NCBI GenBank assembly: GCA_022749755.1 | Contig: CM040446.1 | Coordinates: 1,542,966 to 1,606,965, forward strand | Direction: 5' to 3' | DNA length: 64,000 bases | DNA from: Azadirachta indica | Lineage: Eukaryota; Streptophyta; Magnoliopsida; Sapindales; Meliaceae | Program-made: the position numbers and the translations under genes | Notes under the pieces: model-generated | What the model was told of the DNA's origin: nothing | The model's input: the letters and a program-made list of their open reading frames with translations, nothing else | Database searches by the model: none | Part shown: positions 42,437-54,070 of the stretch, piece by piece | Layout: every line of letters starts with the position of its first letter | Position numbering within the stretch: position 1 is the stretch's first letter

Positions 42437-43481
42437 GCACGGACTGGTTCAAATAAATGTTATTCCGTGACAACCCCTTTAAGATGTTAATGCTGAGCTA
42501 CTTGCTATCTCCAAATCAATGAAAATAATTTCTTTATCCATACAATTTCCAATGGCTATGTTTACATAAGAGCACAGCACCATAACAAATCTACTATCAT
42601 GCAAGATCCAGCCAAGTATTTCATTTGTAACATTACATCAAGTTCCCCCTCATCTGGAGGTACATCAATCATCCTAATGTTTATATTCTAACATCAAAGA
42701 TCTTTTTACCAATGTGTGAACTCCTTTTACTATGAACTTGAACATGCAGTTTGATGAGGCAAAACTTCTCTAAACTTATTACGCCTAATGAATTCACCCT
42801 CTTCACCCTTTCAAGGAAAGGAGTAAGGAAAAAAAGGTCCCCACTATTCATCCTACTACATTAGGTTACAGATTTTTTGTTTCCCCTTCACTGAAACAAA
42901 TATCCTACAATGTAGTCAATAGAAACCTAATTGTCCCACATTCTAAATAGGATTTTCACTTGCAATCAGGACAACAACCCTTCCTGCAAGCTTCTACCGA
43001 TCACTTCCTACTCTCCATCATTTATTGGTTTCTTTTCTAATCATTTAGTTTGCAAAACAGAAAATAAATGCAAACAATTTCTACGTAAGGTGTAATAATA
43101 TTTTGCAGCCTGCATAAGTCTAACCTTACAAACAGTTCATGCAACTTACAAAGAATAAAATCCAAAACAAAAAAGAATTAACTTGACAAATGATAGCAAA
43201 CCCCAGGAAAAATTATTAAATACCAGAACAAACAAAGCACAATAATGATCAACAAGATGCAACGGATATATCACAGGAAGAAACCATAAAAAATAGAACT
43301 TAAACATCTCGCTTTAAGCTAAATTAATTAAAAACCTAATCCATAACTTGAAATATAACATACTACAAATCTCAAAACACTGAGAGGTCTCTCATTAGCT
43401 CCAAAAATTGAAACAAAATCCCAGATTTCAAGTCTTGCAAATAAAACACTTAATCAAAAGCTGAAGGTCAACTTATCCATC

Positions 43482-43844
43482 TCAAAACCCGAGCTTAGTG
43501 CGACGCCAGTGCCTGCGCTTAGCATTGTACCTACAACCAAACAAAACAACCCATGAGTTCAAAACCTTTTAACTCATTAAAAAAAAAAAAAAAGAAATTT
43601 TACAAGGAAATAATACCTGATGGTGTTGTCGGTGCGCATGCGGATCCAGTGAGGAATAGGCCTGTTCTGTCTCATCTTCTTCGCCAGCTTCTTCTTGATC
43701 CTGAACGTCTTGTGTGACGGCTAAACATACAAAAAGAACAAAACAATAAAAACACTTTCTTTATATCTGCATTCAGAGTTCACAACACAAAAGCAAGGTC
43801 GACCCAGTTACTTAGAGACCAAAACACAACAGGATTTTTACCAT
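43482..43844 (-). CDS. RPL39: 60S ribosomal protein eL39
   Basis: 51-residue basic protein of the large ribosomal subunit, lining the exit tunnel. Three minus-strand exons: 43844-43842 (the ATG alone), 43720-43617, 43530-43482. The protein reads [20 protein letters not shown], then [15 protein letters not shown] and [16 protein letters not shown], the complete family length and sequence. The first intron (43721-43841) begins immediately after the start codon. The stop is TGA at 43484-43482. The promoter carries a telo-box and site II elements, as is typical for plant ribosomal-protein genes. Confidence 0.96.
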
Positions 43845-43914
43845 TTTCGCGTTCCGCTCGGTGCGTCGGGTACCAGAGGTTGGAGCTACTGCTGCTGCCG
43901 ATATGCTGGCGTAA

Positions 43915-44023
43915 AAACCCTAGTTTTGCTAAACATTATATAACACAGTTAAGTAGGCGGTGACTTGAGATATTGAGCTGGGCCTGAAATAATAATTTGG
44001 TCCGTTATCTTATTTTTAGCCCA
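43915..44023 (-). promoter_or_regulatory. Telo-box and site II elements of the eL39 promoter
   Basis: AAACCCTA telo-box at 43915-43922, TGGGCC at 43979-43984, and AGCCCA (TGGGCT on the minus strand) at 44018-44023. Telo-box plus site II (TGGGCC/T) is the standard plant ribosomal-protein and growth-gene promoter pair. Confidence 0.75.
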
Positions 44024-44762
44024 TTTACCACTATAATGGGTTGAGCCTGTATTCCGAGTCTAGATTTAGGAGGCCACAAGTTTTAATGTTATATTTATGT
44101 GAGTTAAGAGGTAGAAAAGTTTACTAAATAGTATCATTCAGTAAAATCAGTCAAGTAGGTTAGTTTACAAAACAAACCTACTTATAATGTTAATTTAATT
44201 TTTATATATAATAATATGATCATCCTTACTTAGCCCATTTGTTTGATTATTTTAATTGGATAGTTGAATTCATTATTCATATATTAGTAAGTTTTGGAAA
44301 ATAGACAATAAAAACAAAGTTATTATTAAATTTTTTGAAAAAACTTATTTTGTTAATTAAAAAAAAAAGAAAGAAATACGATATTAGATACATTCTGAAA
44401 AGGTTTATCAATAGTTTAGAGACATAGCAAAGAATTATTTTCTTCTTGCTCACTCTTCACAAAAGCTTCTACACCTTTCAAACCTAAATACAAATAATTA
44501 TCAATTTTAAGTAAATATTTATAAAAAAAACTATGAATTAAATAAAAAATACTACGAATAATACTATTCCTTATAACGTGAAAAATAATGTCATTAATTA
44601 TATAAATTTTATCATATCTTGAAATTTAAAAACAATCCTTAAATTTAGTACCAACATACATGCGTAAATAAATTAATAAATTAATAAATTCTCCTGTATT
44701 TTTTGGCTCTTCTTTGTTTCCCATTTTTTAATTGAAATCTGTAATTCACTAATCTCAGTAAT

Positions 44763-44854
44763 CGATTCCCGTTCGGACCCGGGAATCGTAAACCAACGCG
44801 CGCCAGAGCGCGTGACCACGCGAGAACCTGATCGCCGTTTCCGTCTCTATAAAT
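44763..44854 (+). promoter_or_regulatory. DCN1-like promoter with GC-rich palindromes and TATA box
   Basis: CGATTCCCG (44763-44771) and CGGGAATCG (44780-44788) form a perfect 9-bp inverted repeat. About 10 bp further on, ACGCGC...GCGCGT is a second one. TCTATAAATA (about 44845-44854) is a good TATA box roughly 185 bp before the start codon. The GC-rich block stands out in otherwise AT-rich DNA. Confidence 0.55.
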
Positions 44855-45035
44855 ATAAAACTTTCTGTTCTTGGCTGATCACTCCACTCTCTTTCTTCAT
44901 CTTTGAATCTCAAATCTTTCATCAAGTTTTCCATTTTTCTTTTTCCTGCCGATCGATTTAGGGTTTTTGCTGATACCGTATCGTGATTTTCTGCAATTTT
45001 TTGCTGAAGTTTCAACCATAGGAAATTCAACGGCA

Positions 45036-47506
45036 ATGCCTCGTACATCGACGAAGCGGAAATCAACGGCGCCACCGAATCAGCAGCCAGATAAAACATC
45101 TAATGGTCGTTCAGGTAACCCAATGATTTCGTTTTATATTTGGTTCCTTTTGCTTTTCTTTTTTTTCTTGATATTCAAATTAGTTATGTTGGTTCGCTTT
45201 GATTGGCTAGAAAGCGCGGGAAAAAAATAGGAAGAAACAAAAGAAAGTTTGAAACTTTAAGCAATAACTCGGAAATTGTTTACTGGGTATTTTGAGGAGA
45301 AAATAATTGGTTGGAAAGGCAGGAAATTTTAAAACAACGCTCAGATTTCTTGTAATGAAAAATATTTAAAGAATCAAATAGACTAGTATTCTTTTTCATG
45401 TATCTTCTGACTGCGTTATTTTGTAAATCAAATTGCATCATTCTTGGATATTAATATAATCACTGCTTTCTATCTTAAGGATTTTGTAACCATTAGGCTG
45501 CATTTTTGTTTTCTTGGCTTAAAGGATGTGGGTAGGTTTGCTTTATTCGAGTTTGGGTTTATCGTGTTTGAATTTACTATTGAAAATTTGTTGATGATAT
45601 GTTGGAAAGAAGATTATTTAGTGATTATAAGGTTACATTGTCTTCAAATCTGTTAAAAATATTATAATTTTCTTGTCTAATTAGGATAATTTCTTAAGGT
45701 GTTAATAATTGCTATTATCTTTAATCTCTCTCTCTCTTTCTCTCTCTAACCATTAATAATGGAATATTTGGTACTTCTCTGGATGTGGTTGGGAGCTTCA
45801 TTGAGCCAATGCTGTGTGCTAGCTACTAAATTGCTGCAACTATACTTTACTATGAAAAAGTTTTACCCGTGGGTTTGGGAGATTTCTCAGTTAAACAACA
45901 AAAATGAGAGTTTTACAATATGTGTCTGCCACAATTTGACTGAAATTTTCCTTTGTTTCATCATTTATTTCCTCAGGTAAAGTTAAAACAAAGGAGCTTG
46001 AACGGATAAATAACATGTTTGATAAATATGCAAATGATGGCATAATTGAGTAAGTACATACTGTCTAAATAGTTCATGTTTGTCATGTTATTAAGTTGAT
46101 TAATAGATCAAATGCTTATACTGGTTGTTGGAAGTTGTCTGTTTTGATGTGAACCGTTATCACAAATCCATATTTTAGTGATAATCGCCTGAAAATTTAT
46201 AAAATCACCAAATGCTGTTAATTGAATTAGATATCACCAAACATGTTTTTATAACTTGTTTTTATGTTTGCTTGGGCAGTCCTGATGGAATAATGACTCT
46301 TTGCAAGGATCTGGAAATGGAGTATACTGATGTTAGGATACTGATGCTTGCTTGGTATGTCTTGTGCTGTGACATATTGCTGGGTTTTCATTTCTGTCTG
46401 ATATACTTGTAAACTGAGGTTATAAATCTGATATTTTGTGCATCACAGGAAATTGAAAGCTGCCAAGCTTGGCTATTTCACTAAGGTAAAATGATATCAT
46501 TCTGTATACTTATTTAATTTCTATAAGCTCTTTGTGTAGTTATCTACTTCTTTTTATACTCAGTGAGAAATAAATGTGGTTAGGCTACTCGGGATCTTCT
46601 TTGTTATTGATAACTGATCCGATGCTTTATAGAATGAGTGGCAAACAGGTCTGAAAGCACTGCAGGTTGATACACTTAGCAAACTGAAAAAAGCTATTTC
46701 AGAATTGGAGAAAGAGGTATTCACATTCCTCTGGTGTAAATGGTGTTATGCATGTGATATTGAATATTCTTAACAACCAACAACATCTTTTGTATCTTAC
46801 ATAGGTGAGCACACAACGAAATTTTGTGGACTTCTATTCTTTTGCATTTCGCTATCACTTAACAGGTTAGCTTACTACTTCCAAGAATGTTCTTTTGACT
46901 TTTTGGAATTACTACCTTTTGTTTCAACATGATCATTTCTCTCTCACTTCAAATTATTTTTTCAATATGGTCTGACATTTTTTAACTGCTGACGCAGAAG
47001 AGAAGCAAAAGAGTATTGACATAGAGACCATCTGTGAATTGCTAAATGTTGTCCTGGGATCCCAGTTCCGTCGCCAAGTTGATTTATTAATTGACTATCT
47101 AAAGGTAAGTAGCCAAGCTACATCACATACATTTCATTGTCTGAATATTTGCGGACATTATGTCTTATGATGATCAGATTTGATTTTGTCAGATTCAAAA
47201 TAACTACAAGGTGATAAACATGGATCAGTGGGTGAATTTTCTTCGATTTTGCAATGAGGTAGACTAATTATGTTTTGCATTCGACATATACCTAGCGTTA
47301 ATAATGGGCATAGCAGTTTACTGCATGCTAGAGTTGAACTATAACATACGGTTGAGAGTAGTATTTGCCTTGATCTTGGCAATGATTGAATCATTCATTT
47401 TTCTTGGCAGATTAGCTTTCCGGATCTTGAAAACTATGATGAAACACAAGCTTGGCCCTTGGTCCTTGACAATTTTGTTGAATGGTTAAGAGAAAATCAT
47501 AGCTAG
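45036..47506 (+). CDS. DCN1-like protein (cullin neddylation factor, no UBA domain)
   Basis: Scaffold E3 that promotes attachment of NEDD8/RUB to cullins. Nine exons: 45036-45114, 45977-46049, 46280-46354, 46449-46485, 46633-46716, 46805-46865, 46998-47104, 47193-47258, 47411-47506. Total about 225 aa. The N-terminus (MPRTSTKRKSTAPPNQQ...) is short, basic and has no UBA domain, as in the DCUN1D4/5-like branch. The PONY/DCUN1 domain starts at TKELERINNMFDKYAN and shows DPDGIMTLCKDLEME, LMLAWKLKAAKLGYFTKNEW, the SAFRYHL-equivalent FYSFAFRYHLTEE, and the cullin-binding end NYDETQAWPLVLDNFVEWL. Complete. Which plant paralogue it is cannot be settled from the sequence alone. Confidence 0.92.
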
Positions 47507-48762
47507 TCCTCCCATCTTTTTCGCAATATTGTCACCCTTTCTACGGCAATATGCTCTTATTTACATAAGGTAGTCATCTATCTTACATTTTGAAGTCTAG
47601 AGAGAAGTATGTGAAAAGAATCCTCAATTCTAATCGACTCTGTTTTTGCCCATTTGCAGGGCTCTGTGGATTCACTAACTGCAGTGCTCTTTTACACACC
47701 ATTTATACCGGACAATAAGCTGGAACTTTTTCTTTGCAAATTGACAAGGAGATGCCTGGGGCATTTTCGTTATTAGGTTTTTTCTCTTTCCCTTCTTTTG
47801 AGCAACAACGATTGTTTTAAAGTATTATTGATCCGTTGTAATGACTGGCTTAATTCAAATTTGAAGGCAATGTCAATGTGGAGAACCGATATTCAAATGT
47901 TAAATACAACTATTTTGATCTTGTTTTGCTTCGCATTTATGTAATTTTAGTTTGCAATTTTGATATCGTTGGTAGGATCATTATTGAGATTTGGGTATTG
48001 CGATTTTATTCATAATTGGTAAAAAATGGAATATTATTATTAAATGTAAATTGATGATCACAATTAGTGTTTATTAAGCATAATCACGATAATTACTTGA
48101 ACATTTTGATTCTTCAAAATCTAAGAATAATAAAAAAGTCATTTATATCTCAAAACTCTAATTTATTTCATAACGTTCAAACATTATGATTATGAGTCAA
48201 ACATCTCTTTGGTTATACTGAGAGAACTGTAAAATTACGATGGTATCTCATTACATGTCCGTAAGAGTGCATCATACATGATTTGAATGAAACATTAAAA
48301 TGACGAAGGTGAAAAAGTTTATAAGCTCAATTAATTAATGTATGCGTATAAGCAATTAAACATATCATAAAAGTTAATAACTAACTATGAACTTTTTATA
48401 AATGTAAACATATCATACAAACAATTAATACTATCGCACTTAAACATTTAGATCCATAATAATTAAATTTTTAGATTTATTCACTCCATAAATTGCGAAC
48501 AAATAAATAAATAAATCAAGACACAAAACCAAGGAAGTCAAACTTAGACCCTGGAAAAATGGTTTATAAAGTAATCAATCACCAAGCATTTCCAAGCCAC
48601 GAATTCTTCAAACTCTAATTAAATTTAAAACTCCACCTGTCAAACAAACCAACACACGCATTTCTATTTCTGATAGCTTTTCACAATCAAATTACAAAAC
48701 TCTTAGCAGAAATTTACAGGAAAATCTCAAGGAAACAGAGATTTGCAGAGGGAAAGATAAAA
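47507..48762. other. Intergenic region
   Basis: DCN1-like 3' UTR to about 47.9 kb, AT-rich DNA, then the leader of the 74-aa peptide gene. No other feature. Confidence 0.6.
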
Positions 48763-48987
48763 ATGGCAGGGCCGGAGCAAGTAGCACAGCAAACAACAGA
48801 AGTTCTTCACCAGAGAAAAAGCTTGGGACAATGTCCAATGAAAATGGCATTTACTGGTGTAGCATTTGCCGGAATTGTTGGATACTTTGTTTTGTACTCC
48901 AAGAAAAAACCTGAAGCTTCTGCTGTCGATGTTGCCAAGGTCACTGCTGGTGTTGCTCAACCTGATAACACCCGCCCCCGCAAGTAG
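48763..48987 (+). CDS. Small single-span membrane protein, 74 aa, unknown function
   Basis: Intronless ORF with an A-rich start context (aaaATGGCAGG). It begins MAGPEQVAQQTTEVLHQRK, followed by one hydrophobic segment (about residues 27-45, AFTGVAFAGIVGYFVLY), then KKK and a soluble tail ending in NTRPRK. The Gly- and Ala-rich helix and positively charged flank resemble small mitochondrial or plastid membrane proteins. I recognise it only as a plant-conserved uncharacterised type. The ordered codon use, untranslated flanks and TM pattern support a real gene. Confidence 0.7.
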   Translation: MAGPEQVAQQTTEVLHQRKSLGQCPMKMAFTGVAFAGIVGYFVLYSKKKPEASAVDVAKVTAGVAQPDNTRPRK

Positions 48988-49591
48988 ATTATTTGCTGCT
49001 CAATTTTTTCTCCTCCGATGATCATGAATTAACTTCTGTAATTTTGTTTATTTTTGTTTTTGGGTTTTACTTTTTGGCATTGTTGTGATTCTGATTGGGT
49101 TTGTTTTTGTTCTTGTATTGATTTTTATGATTATCAATAAATAAGAAGGAAATTTTTGTTCATTTTTTACTATTTATTTTATTTATTTTTTATTTTAATT
49201 GTATTGTTTAGTTTTCGGATCACACAATTAAGTTCTTCTGATTGTCCACATGGAGCAATCCTATCCAACATAAGATACACATACATGAACCACTTAACTT
49301 CTCTGTGTTGCACTAATCAAAATGAATTTTAAAAATAACAAAAATCCAAGATTTTGATGTTACCAATTCATGTCACAATCCATATTGACGAACAAGCTGG
49401 CCTATGAAGAACCCTAAGAAAACACAAAGAGTCATTGACATTCAATTGAAAGTACAAAAATTCCTGTAGCAAGTCTAAGCAAAACCAGACATGAATGTCG
49501 ATGAAATCGGAGTTTATTGTACCGTTTAACAGCATGATATATAGGCATATTCTCCTTTCTTTGTAAGACCCTTCTGCTGCACATTCAGGCA
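48988..49591. other. Intergenic region and GH18 gene 1 leader
   Basis: 3' UTR of the small peptide gene (T-rich, AATAAA-like at about 49135), then upstream DNA of the proline-rich chitinase with a TATA-like GATATATAGG near 49536. No other gene. Confidence 0.55.
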
Positions 49592-51503
49592 ATGGCTACC
49601 CAGAAAAATATGACAGTTTCCTGGACTATTGTTCTTATTGCTTGTGCAATTTTTCCTTTCTCAACTGCATTTTCTCTTGGATCAAAAGCCGAAAGGTCTC
49701 CGGCATCGTCTCCAGGGCTGCCAATTTCATTGAGTCCTATTAGTCCTCCAGAATATTCACCTCCCTCATTGCCGATACCAATTCCAGCCCCTTCAGCGCC
49801 ACCATCTTTGCCGCCAGCACCAGCTTCTATGCCGCCATTTATGCCCCCAATTCCAGCTTCTCCCCCATCATATATGCCACCAGTCCCAGCTTCTTTGCCG
49901 CCATATATGCCACCAATCCCAGCTTGTGTGCCATCATATATGCCACCAATTCCAGCTTCTATGCCGCCGTATATGCCACCAATCCCAGCTTCCACTCCAC
50001 CACCAAGTCCATCTTGTGTGGCTCCAACTCCACCACAAATACCAGCTTATACGCCACCCACTCCGCCACCAATGCCAGCCCCTGTGCCTCCATATCCGTC
50101 CCCAATTCCATCTGCCATGCCTCCTCCATCCCCTTCCATGCCACCAATGCCAGCTTATACACCGCCATCGCCACCAAGTTCCACTCCACCATCAATTCCA
50201 GCTCCTATTCCTCCGTCTTCATCACCAATACCATCACCCATGCCATTGCCTCTACCTCCATTTCCATCCCCAGTTCCTTCACCAATGCCAAATCCCATGC
50301 CTCCTACACAACCTAATGTTAGTGCTCCACCACCAGCTGTTCCTATTTCCACCACTGGTATCAAAGGAGGGTACTGGCGTTCATCACTAGTAGAAAGTTA
50401 CCCTCCTTCAACAATTCCCACAAAATACTTCACTCATTTGTTTTATGCTTTTGTTTCTCTAGATCCATCTACTTATCAATTATCCATCACTCAACTTGAT
50501 CAACAATGGATGGCAAACTTCACATCCACCATTCACGCTCAAAACCCACCAGCCAAAGCCTTTTTATCCATTGGAGGTGGCCCTTCAAGCGCTTATACCT
50601 TCTCTAACATGGCTAGTAACTCTGCAAATCGCTCAACATTCATCAAATCTACCATTTGGATAGCTAGAAAATATGGTTTCGATGGCCTTGATCTCGACTG
50701 GGAATATCCCAACACTCCAGAAGACATGTCAAACCTGTCTTTGCTCTTGAAAGAATGGCACGCAGCAGTTGAATATGAGTCTAAATTTTATGGCAATCCT
50801 CGTCTACTCTTATCCGCTGCAGTTTACTTCTCTGCAAAATTTTTCTTATCAGAAGTTCCGAGAACCTACCCTGGAATTGCTATCAAAGACTACCTAGACT
50901 TTGTGAATCCAATGTGTTTCGATTACCATGGAAGCTGGGACACTACAGTTACCGGTGAACATGCATTACTCTTCGACAACGCTAGCCAAATCAGCACAAA
51001 CTACGGCATTTCATCCTGGAAAAATGCCGGGGTGCCACCTGAGAAGCTTGTCCTGGGGCTGCCACTTTACGGAAGAACCTGGAAACTCAAGAACCCTAGA
51101 GAAACTGGAATTGGTGCTCCTGCTGTTGGCGTTGGCCCTGGAAACAATGGAACTATGTTTTACAAAGACATTGCAGTCTTCAATTTCGTCAATAATGCTA
51201 CAGTTGTGTACGATCCTGACACTGTATCTACATACTCCTACGTGGCAACAAATTGGATTGGTTTCGATGGACCGATTTCGATTGCCGAAAAGATTAAGTA
51301 CGCAAAACAAAAAGGCCTTGGTGGGTACTTTTTTTGGGCGCTTGGGTATGACAACAACTGGACTCTTTCAGAAACAGGTATGTTTGCCGACATTTCAAAG
51401 TGTTTAATTTTGTTCTTGTTAATTTCTTACAGAATTTACAGTAACTTAATGAATTGTGTTGTGTTCCATCTTTTTGACAGCTTCTAGATCATGGGATTAT
51501 TGA
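49592..51503 (+). CDS. GH18 class V chitinase with N-terminal proline-rich domain
   Basis: Two exons, 49592-51377 and 51481-51503, about 602 aa. The signal peptide ([19 protein letters not shown]) is followed by about 215 residues of Pro/Ser/Ala/Met/Tyr-rich sequence. This includes five copies of an 11-residue unit of the form MPPIPASxPxY (about residues 83-135), resembling cell-wall extensin or PRP sequence. The GH18 domain (about residues 255-590) starts IKGGYWRSS and has the substrate strand SIGGG, an intact DxxDxDxE active site ([11 protein letters not shown]), [11 protein letters not shown] and the terminal substrate Trp (GGYFFWALG). It should be a secreted, wall-attached chitinase acting on chitin or related N-acetylglucosamine polymers. 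The last exon encodes only ASRSWDY. Four related GH18 genes lie in this region. Confidence 0.9.
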
Positions 51504-52078
51504 AGATCATGTTTTTAATCTCTCCCTGTTGTTTCCACTTGATTGCTTCTGTTTCTACTAATTTGAGACGTTATAATTTTCACCTTCCTCATTGAAGAGT
51601 TATGTCAAAATTAAGGAGATGGAGCTCAATAATTAGGATTAGTACCTGGTGGAGATTATGCATTGGCATTTATTTATAAGTTCAACGTGTGATTTATGCA
51701 TTTTTTCATCTTTTATGTATGCTTAAGGTAATTAAGGACCGGTGATTGTTAAAAATTATAAACAAATTTGCATTTTAAAATAATTTAGGTATTCACCATT
51801 TAAAAATTTTGAATGTTTGATAATGACTATATTTCAAATATGCTAAATACATAGATAATTCAACAGTCATTAGATCAGGAATCATTCATTGACCTTATTA
51901 CATTAAATTTGGTAGATCTATAATTCTACATACAAACTGCATTTAAAAAGTAAAAAAAAAAAAAAAAGAAAAGAAACGGAGTGCTTTTATTTTGGACCAT
52001 AATAAAACTAAAATAAACATCCAATTATTAGACATGAGAAATCTCCCAAGCAAGCTCAGCAACAATAGAGTTCCCATC
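51504..52078. other. Convergent intergenic region between the two chitinases
   Basis: 3' UTRs of the two convergent GH18 chitinase genes, with an A run near 51955-51970. No other feature. Confidence 0.6.
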
Positions 52079-53317
52079 TCAATCATTCAGAATCCATGCC
52101 CTGGAAGCTGCAAGTATAATCAAACGTGACATAAATATTAGTTGTTTTGAAAATTTAGTTTATTTTGATTAAAATATTAACAAAATAAAATATCATAAAC
52201 CTTGATTACCTTGGGTTGAGATTTTCCATTCACTATCATAGCTGACAGCCCAAAAGAAGTAACCACGAAGCCCAAGGGCCCGAGCAAACCCAATCTTCAC
52301 TGTTGTTGAAGTGGGATCATCATACCCAATCCATGTTGAGCCCGCGTAAGAGTACGTCGACACACTGTCGACGTCATACACCACCGTGGCACCGTTCACC
52401 CTATTAAATTCCTCCACCTGGTAAAAAAGCAGAACGCCCTCTTCTCCTGGACCTACATCAACCGCCGGTGCTCCAATCCCGTGGAAATTCGGGTCCTTCA
52501 GCTTCCATGACTTCCCATAGAGTGGCAAGCCCATGACCAATTTGGTCCTCTGCACCCCGGCCCGTAGCCACGACTTGAGCCCATAGCTCGTGCTCACGTT
52601 ACTCTTGTCATCATACAACGCAGCATGGGCTCCCGTCGTCGTGGTATCCCAAGACCCATGATAATCGTAACACATTGCATTGATCCAATCTAAATTCCGA
52701 TTGATAGAATCTACCGGATATTTTCGGTACACGTCGTCTAGAAAAAAGTCGACGGAGAAGTACACTGCAGCTGTGAACAGTAGAGGAGGTCGATACGTGG
52801 CCTTAGCTTCAGCGTTGATCGCCAGCCGCCATTCATCGAACAAGTGGCCCAAATCTTGCATCTCTTTTGGGCTTTCGGGAAATTCCCAATCAAGGTCGAG
52901 CCCATCAAACCCAAATTTCCGCGCCACCTCTATGGAAGATTTTATGAAAGCTTTACGCGACTGAGCATGTGAAGCCATGCGTGCAAAGGCTGAGGAATCA
53001 GATCCGCCGCCGCCGCCGATGGAGAACAGCGTCTTCACCGGCGGGTTCTTGTGGTGGAGGCTAGTGGTGAAGTCGGAGAGGAGAATAGCAGTAGAATTCG
53101 AGATGTCGAATTTGTACGAGACATTATTTGGATTGAGAAATGAATAGTAAATATGTGTAAACAACTTTGTATCTATGGCTGATGGAGGGAAATTCTCAGC
53201 CCACGACGGCCAGTAAGCGGCTTTGACGGCCGGCAACGATGCCGTAACATGGTCGCCCGTGACGGTTGTCATGCAAACAAATATGGAAAGTAAAGAAAAA
53301 TAGTTGAGAAAAGCCAT
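52079..53317 (-). CDS. GH18 class V chitinase, secreted
   Basis: Two minus-strand exons, 53317-52210 and 52107-52079, about 378 aa, typical of plant class V chitinases. The ATG at 53317 (MAFLNYFSLLSIFVCMTTVTG) gives a clean signal peptide. Seen: VKAAYWPSW, SIGGGGG, intact DxxDxDxE ([11 protein letters not shown]), [23 protein letters not shown] and the terminal GYFFWAVSYD. The small last exon encodes ASRAWILND. It should hydrolyse chitin outside the cell. No N-terminal proline-rich region, unlike its neighbour. A TTGACT W-box-like motif is near 53513, about 200 bp upstream of its start. Confidence 0.93.
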
Positions 53318-53354
53318 TTCCTTCACTTTCACATATAATGAAAAGGCTAGTGCT

Positions 53355-53389
<35 letters not shown>

Positions 53390-54070
53390 AAGTGGGAAAT
53401 TAAAGATTTATTTTGAAAAGTAATATTCTTTCAGAGTTTTGGATATTTGTGTTTATCGAAAAGCAGTTTGGTTAATTATTGTGGGCATTATGTTGTCTGG
53501 ATATATATGTATTGACTAGTAATATTTTGAGTAGTATACAAGTGCTTTTAATATATCTAGAAAGCAGCTTCTACTGACTAATTCAAAAAGTGATTTAGAA
53601 AATTCATACTTTTTGTCGAATGTTATTGTCTTTAAATTTGGTGAGCAATTGTGACATAATATTGTGACATTAAATTGTACTAGTTGTTATTATTTTTAAT
53701 AAACTTAGTCCCTCCGTAATTTAAAAAATTTATAATAAGACATGAAATTTATAAAATAAAATCAATCCCATGAAACATGAGGGAATTATAAACAAGTTAG
53801 ATAGATACTAAGGAAAATAATTTTTAATTATGGAATTAAAAACATTATAAGTTATAAATAATTTACGTTTTAACTTTTATTTTGTGGATTATGCATTTAT
53901 CTTTTGTTGACGTATGATTGTGGTGAACAAGGGACATGTGGAAAATCAGAAGCCATTCTCATAAAAATATTAAAATCTCATTAAATTTGTAATAATAAAT
54001 AATTTACAATCAATAATCGGAAGAAGAAACAATGAAGCTAGGAAAATTTCTGTTATCCTGTATGTTCTTT
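53318..54070. other. Intergenic region with (TA)n tract
   Basis: Promoter of the secreted chitinase, including a (TA)n tract at about 53358-53389, then AT-rich DNA and the 3' UTR of the first chitinase-like receptor kinase. No gene. Confidence 0.6.
53358..53389. repeat. (TA)n microsatellite
   Basis: About 15 uninterrupted TA units within 70 bp upstream of the start of the secreted chitinase on the minus strand, so it may lie in its promoter or leader. Confidence 0.85.

Larger units (their letters stand above)
40859..43481. other. Intergenic region between the H+-ATPase leader and eL39
   Basis: H+-ATPase leader and promoter (to about 41.3 kb), AT-rich DNA, a 113-bp tandem duplication (42211-42436), then DNA of ordinary composition, with the eL39 3' UTR at the right end. 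No coding region supported. Confidence 0.6.
43845..45035. other. Intergenic region between divergent eL39 and DCN1-like genes
   Basis: eL39 promoter on the left, AT-rich DNA without a gene to about 44.7 kb, then the DCN1-like promoter: two small palindromes, a TATA box and the leader, which carries a TTAGGGTTT telo-box (about 44958-44966). Confidence 0.65.

Noticed and set aside
41844..42473. Short ORFs across the 113-bp repeat region
   Set aside because: They overlap on both strands and reflect the tandem repeat; no protein family recognised.
44763..44812. tRNA-like gene suggested by GTTCGGACC and paired stems
   Set aside because: No acceptor stem, D-arm or anticodon arm can be drawn on either strand.
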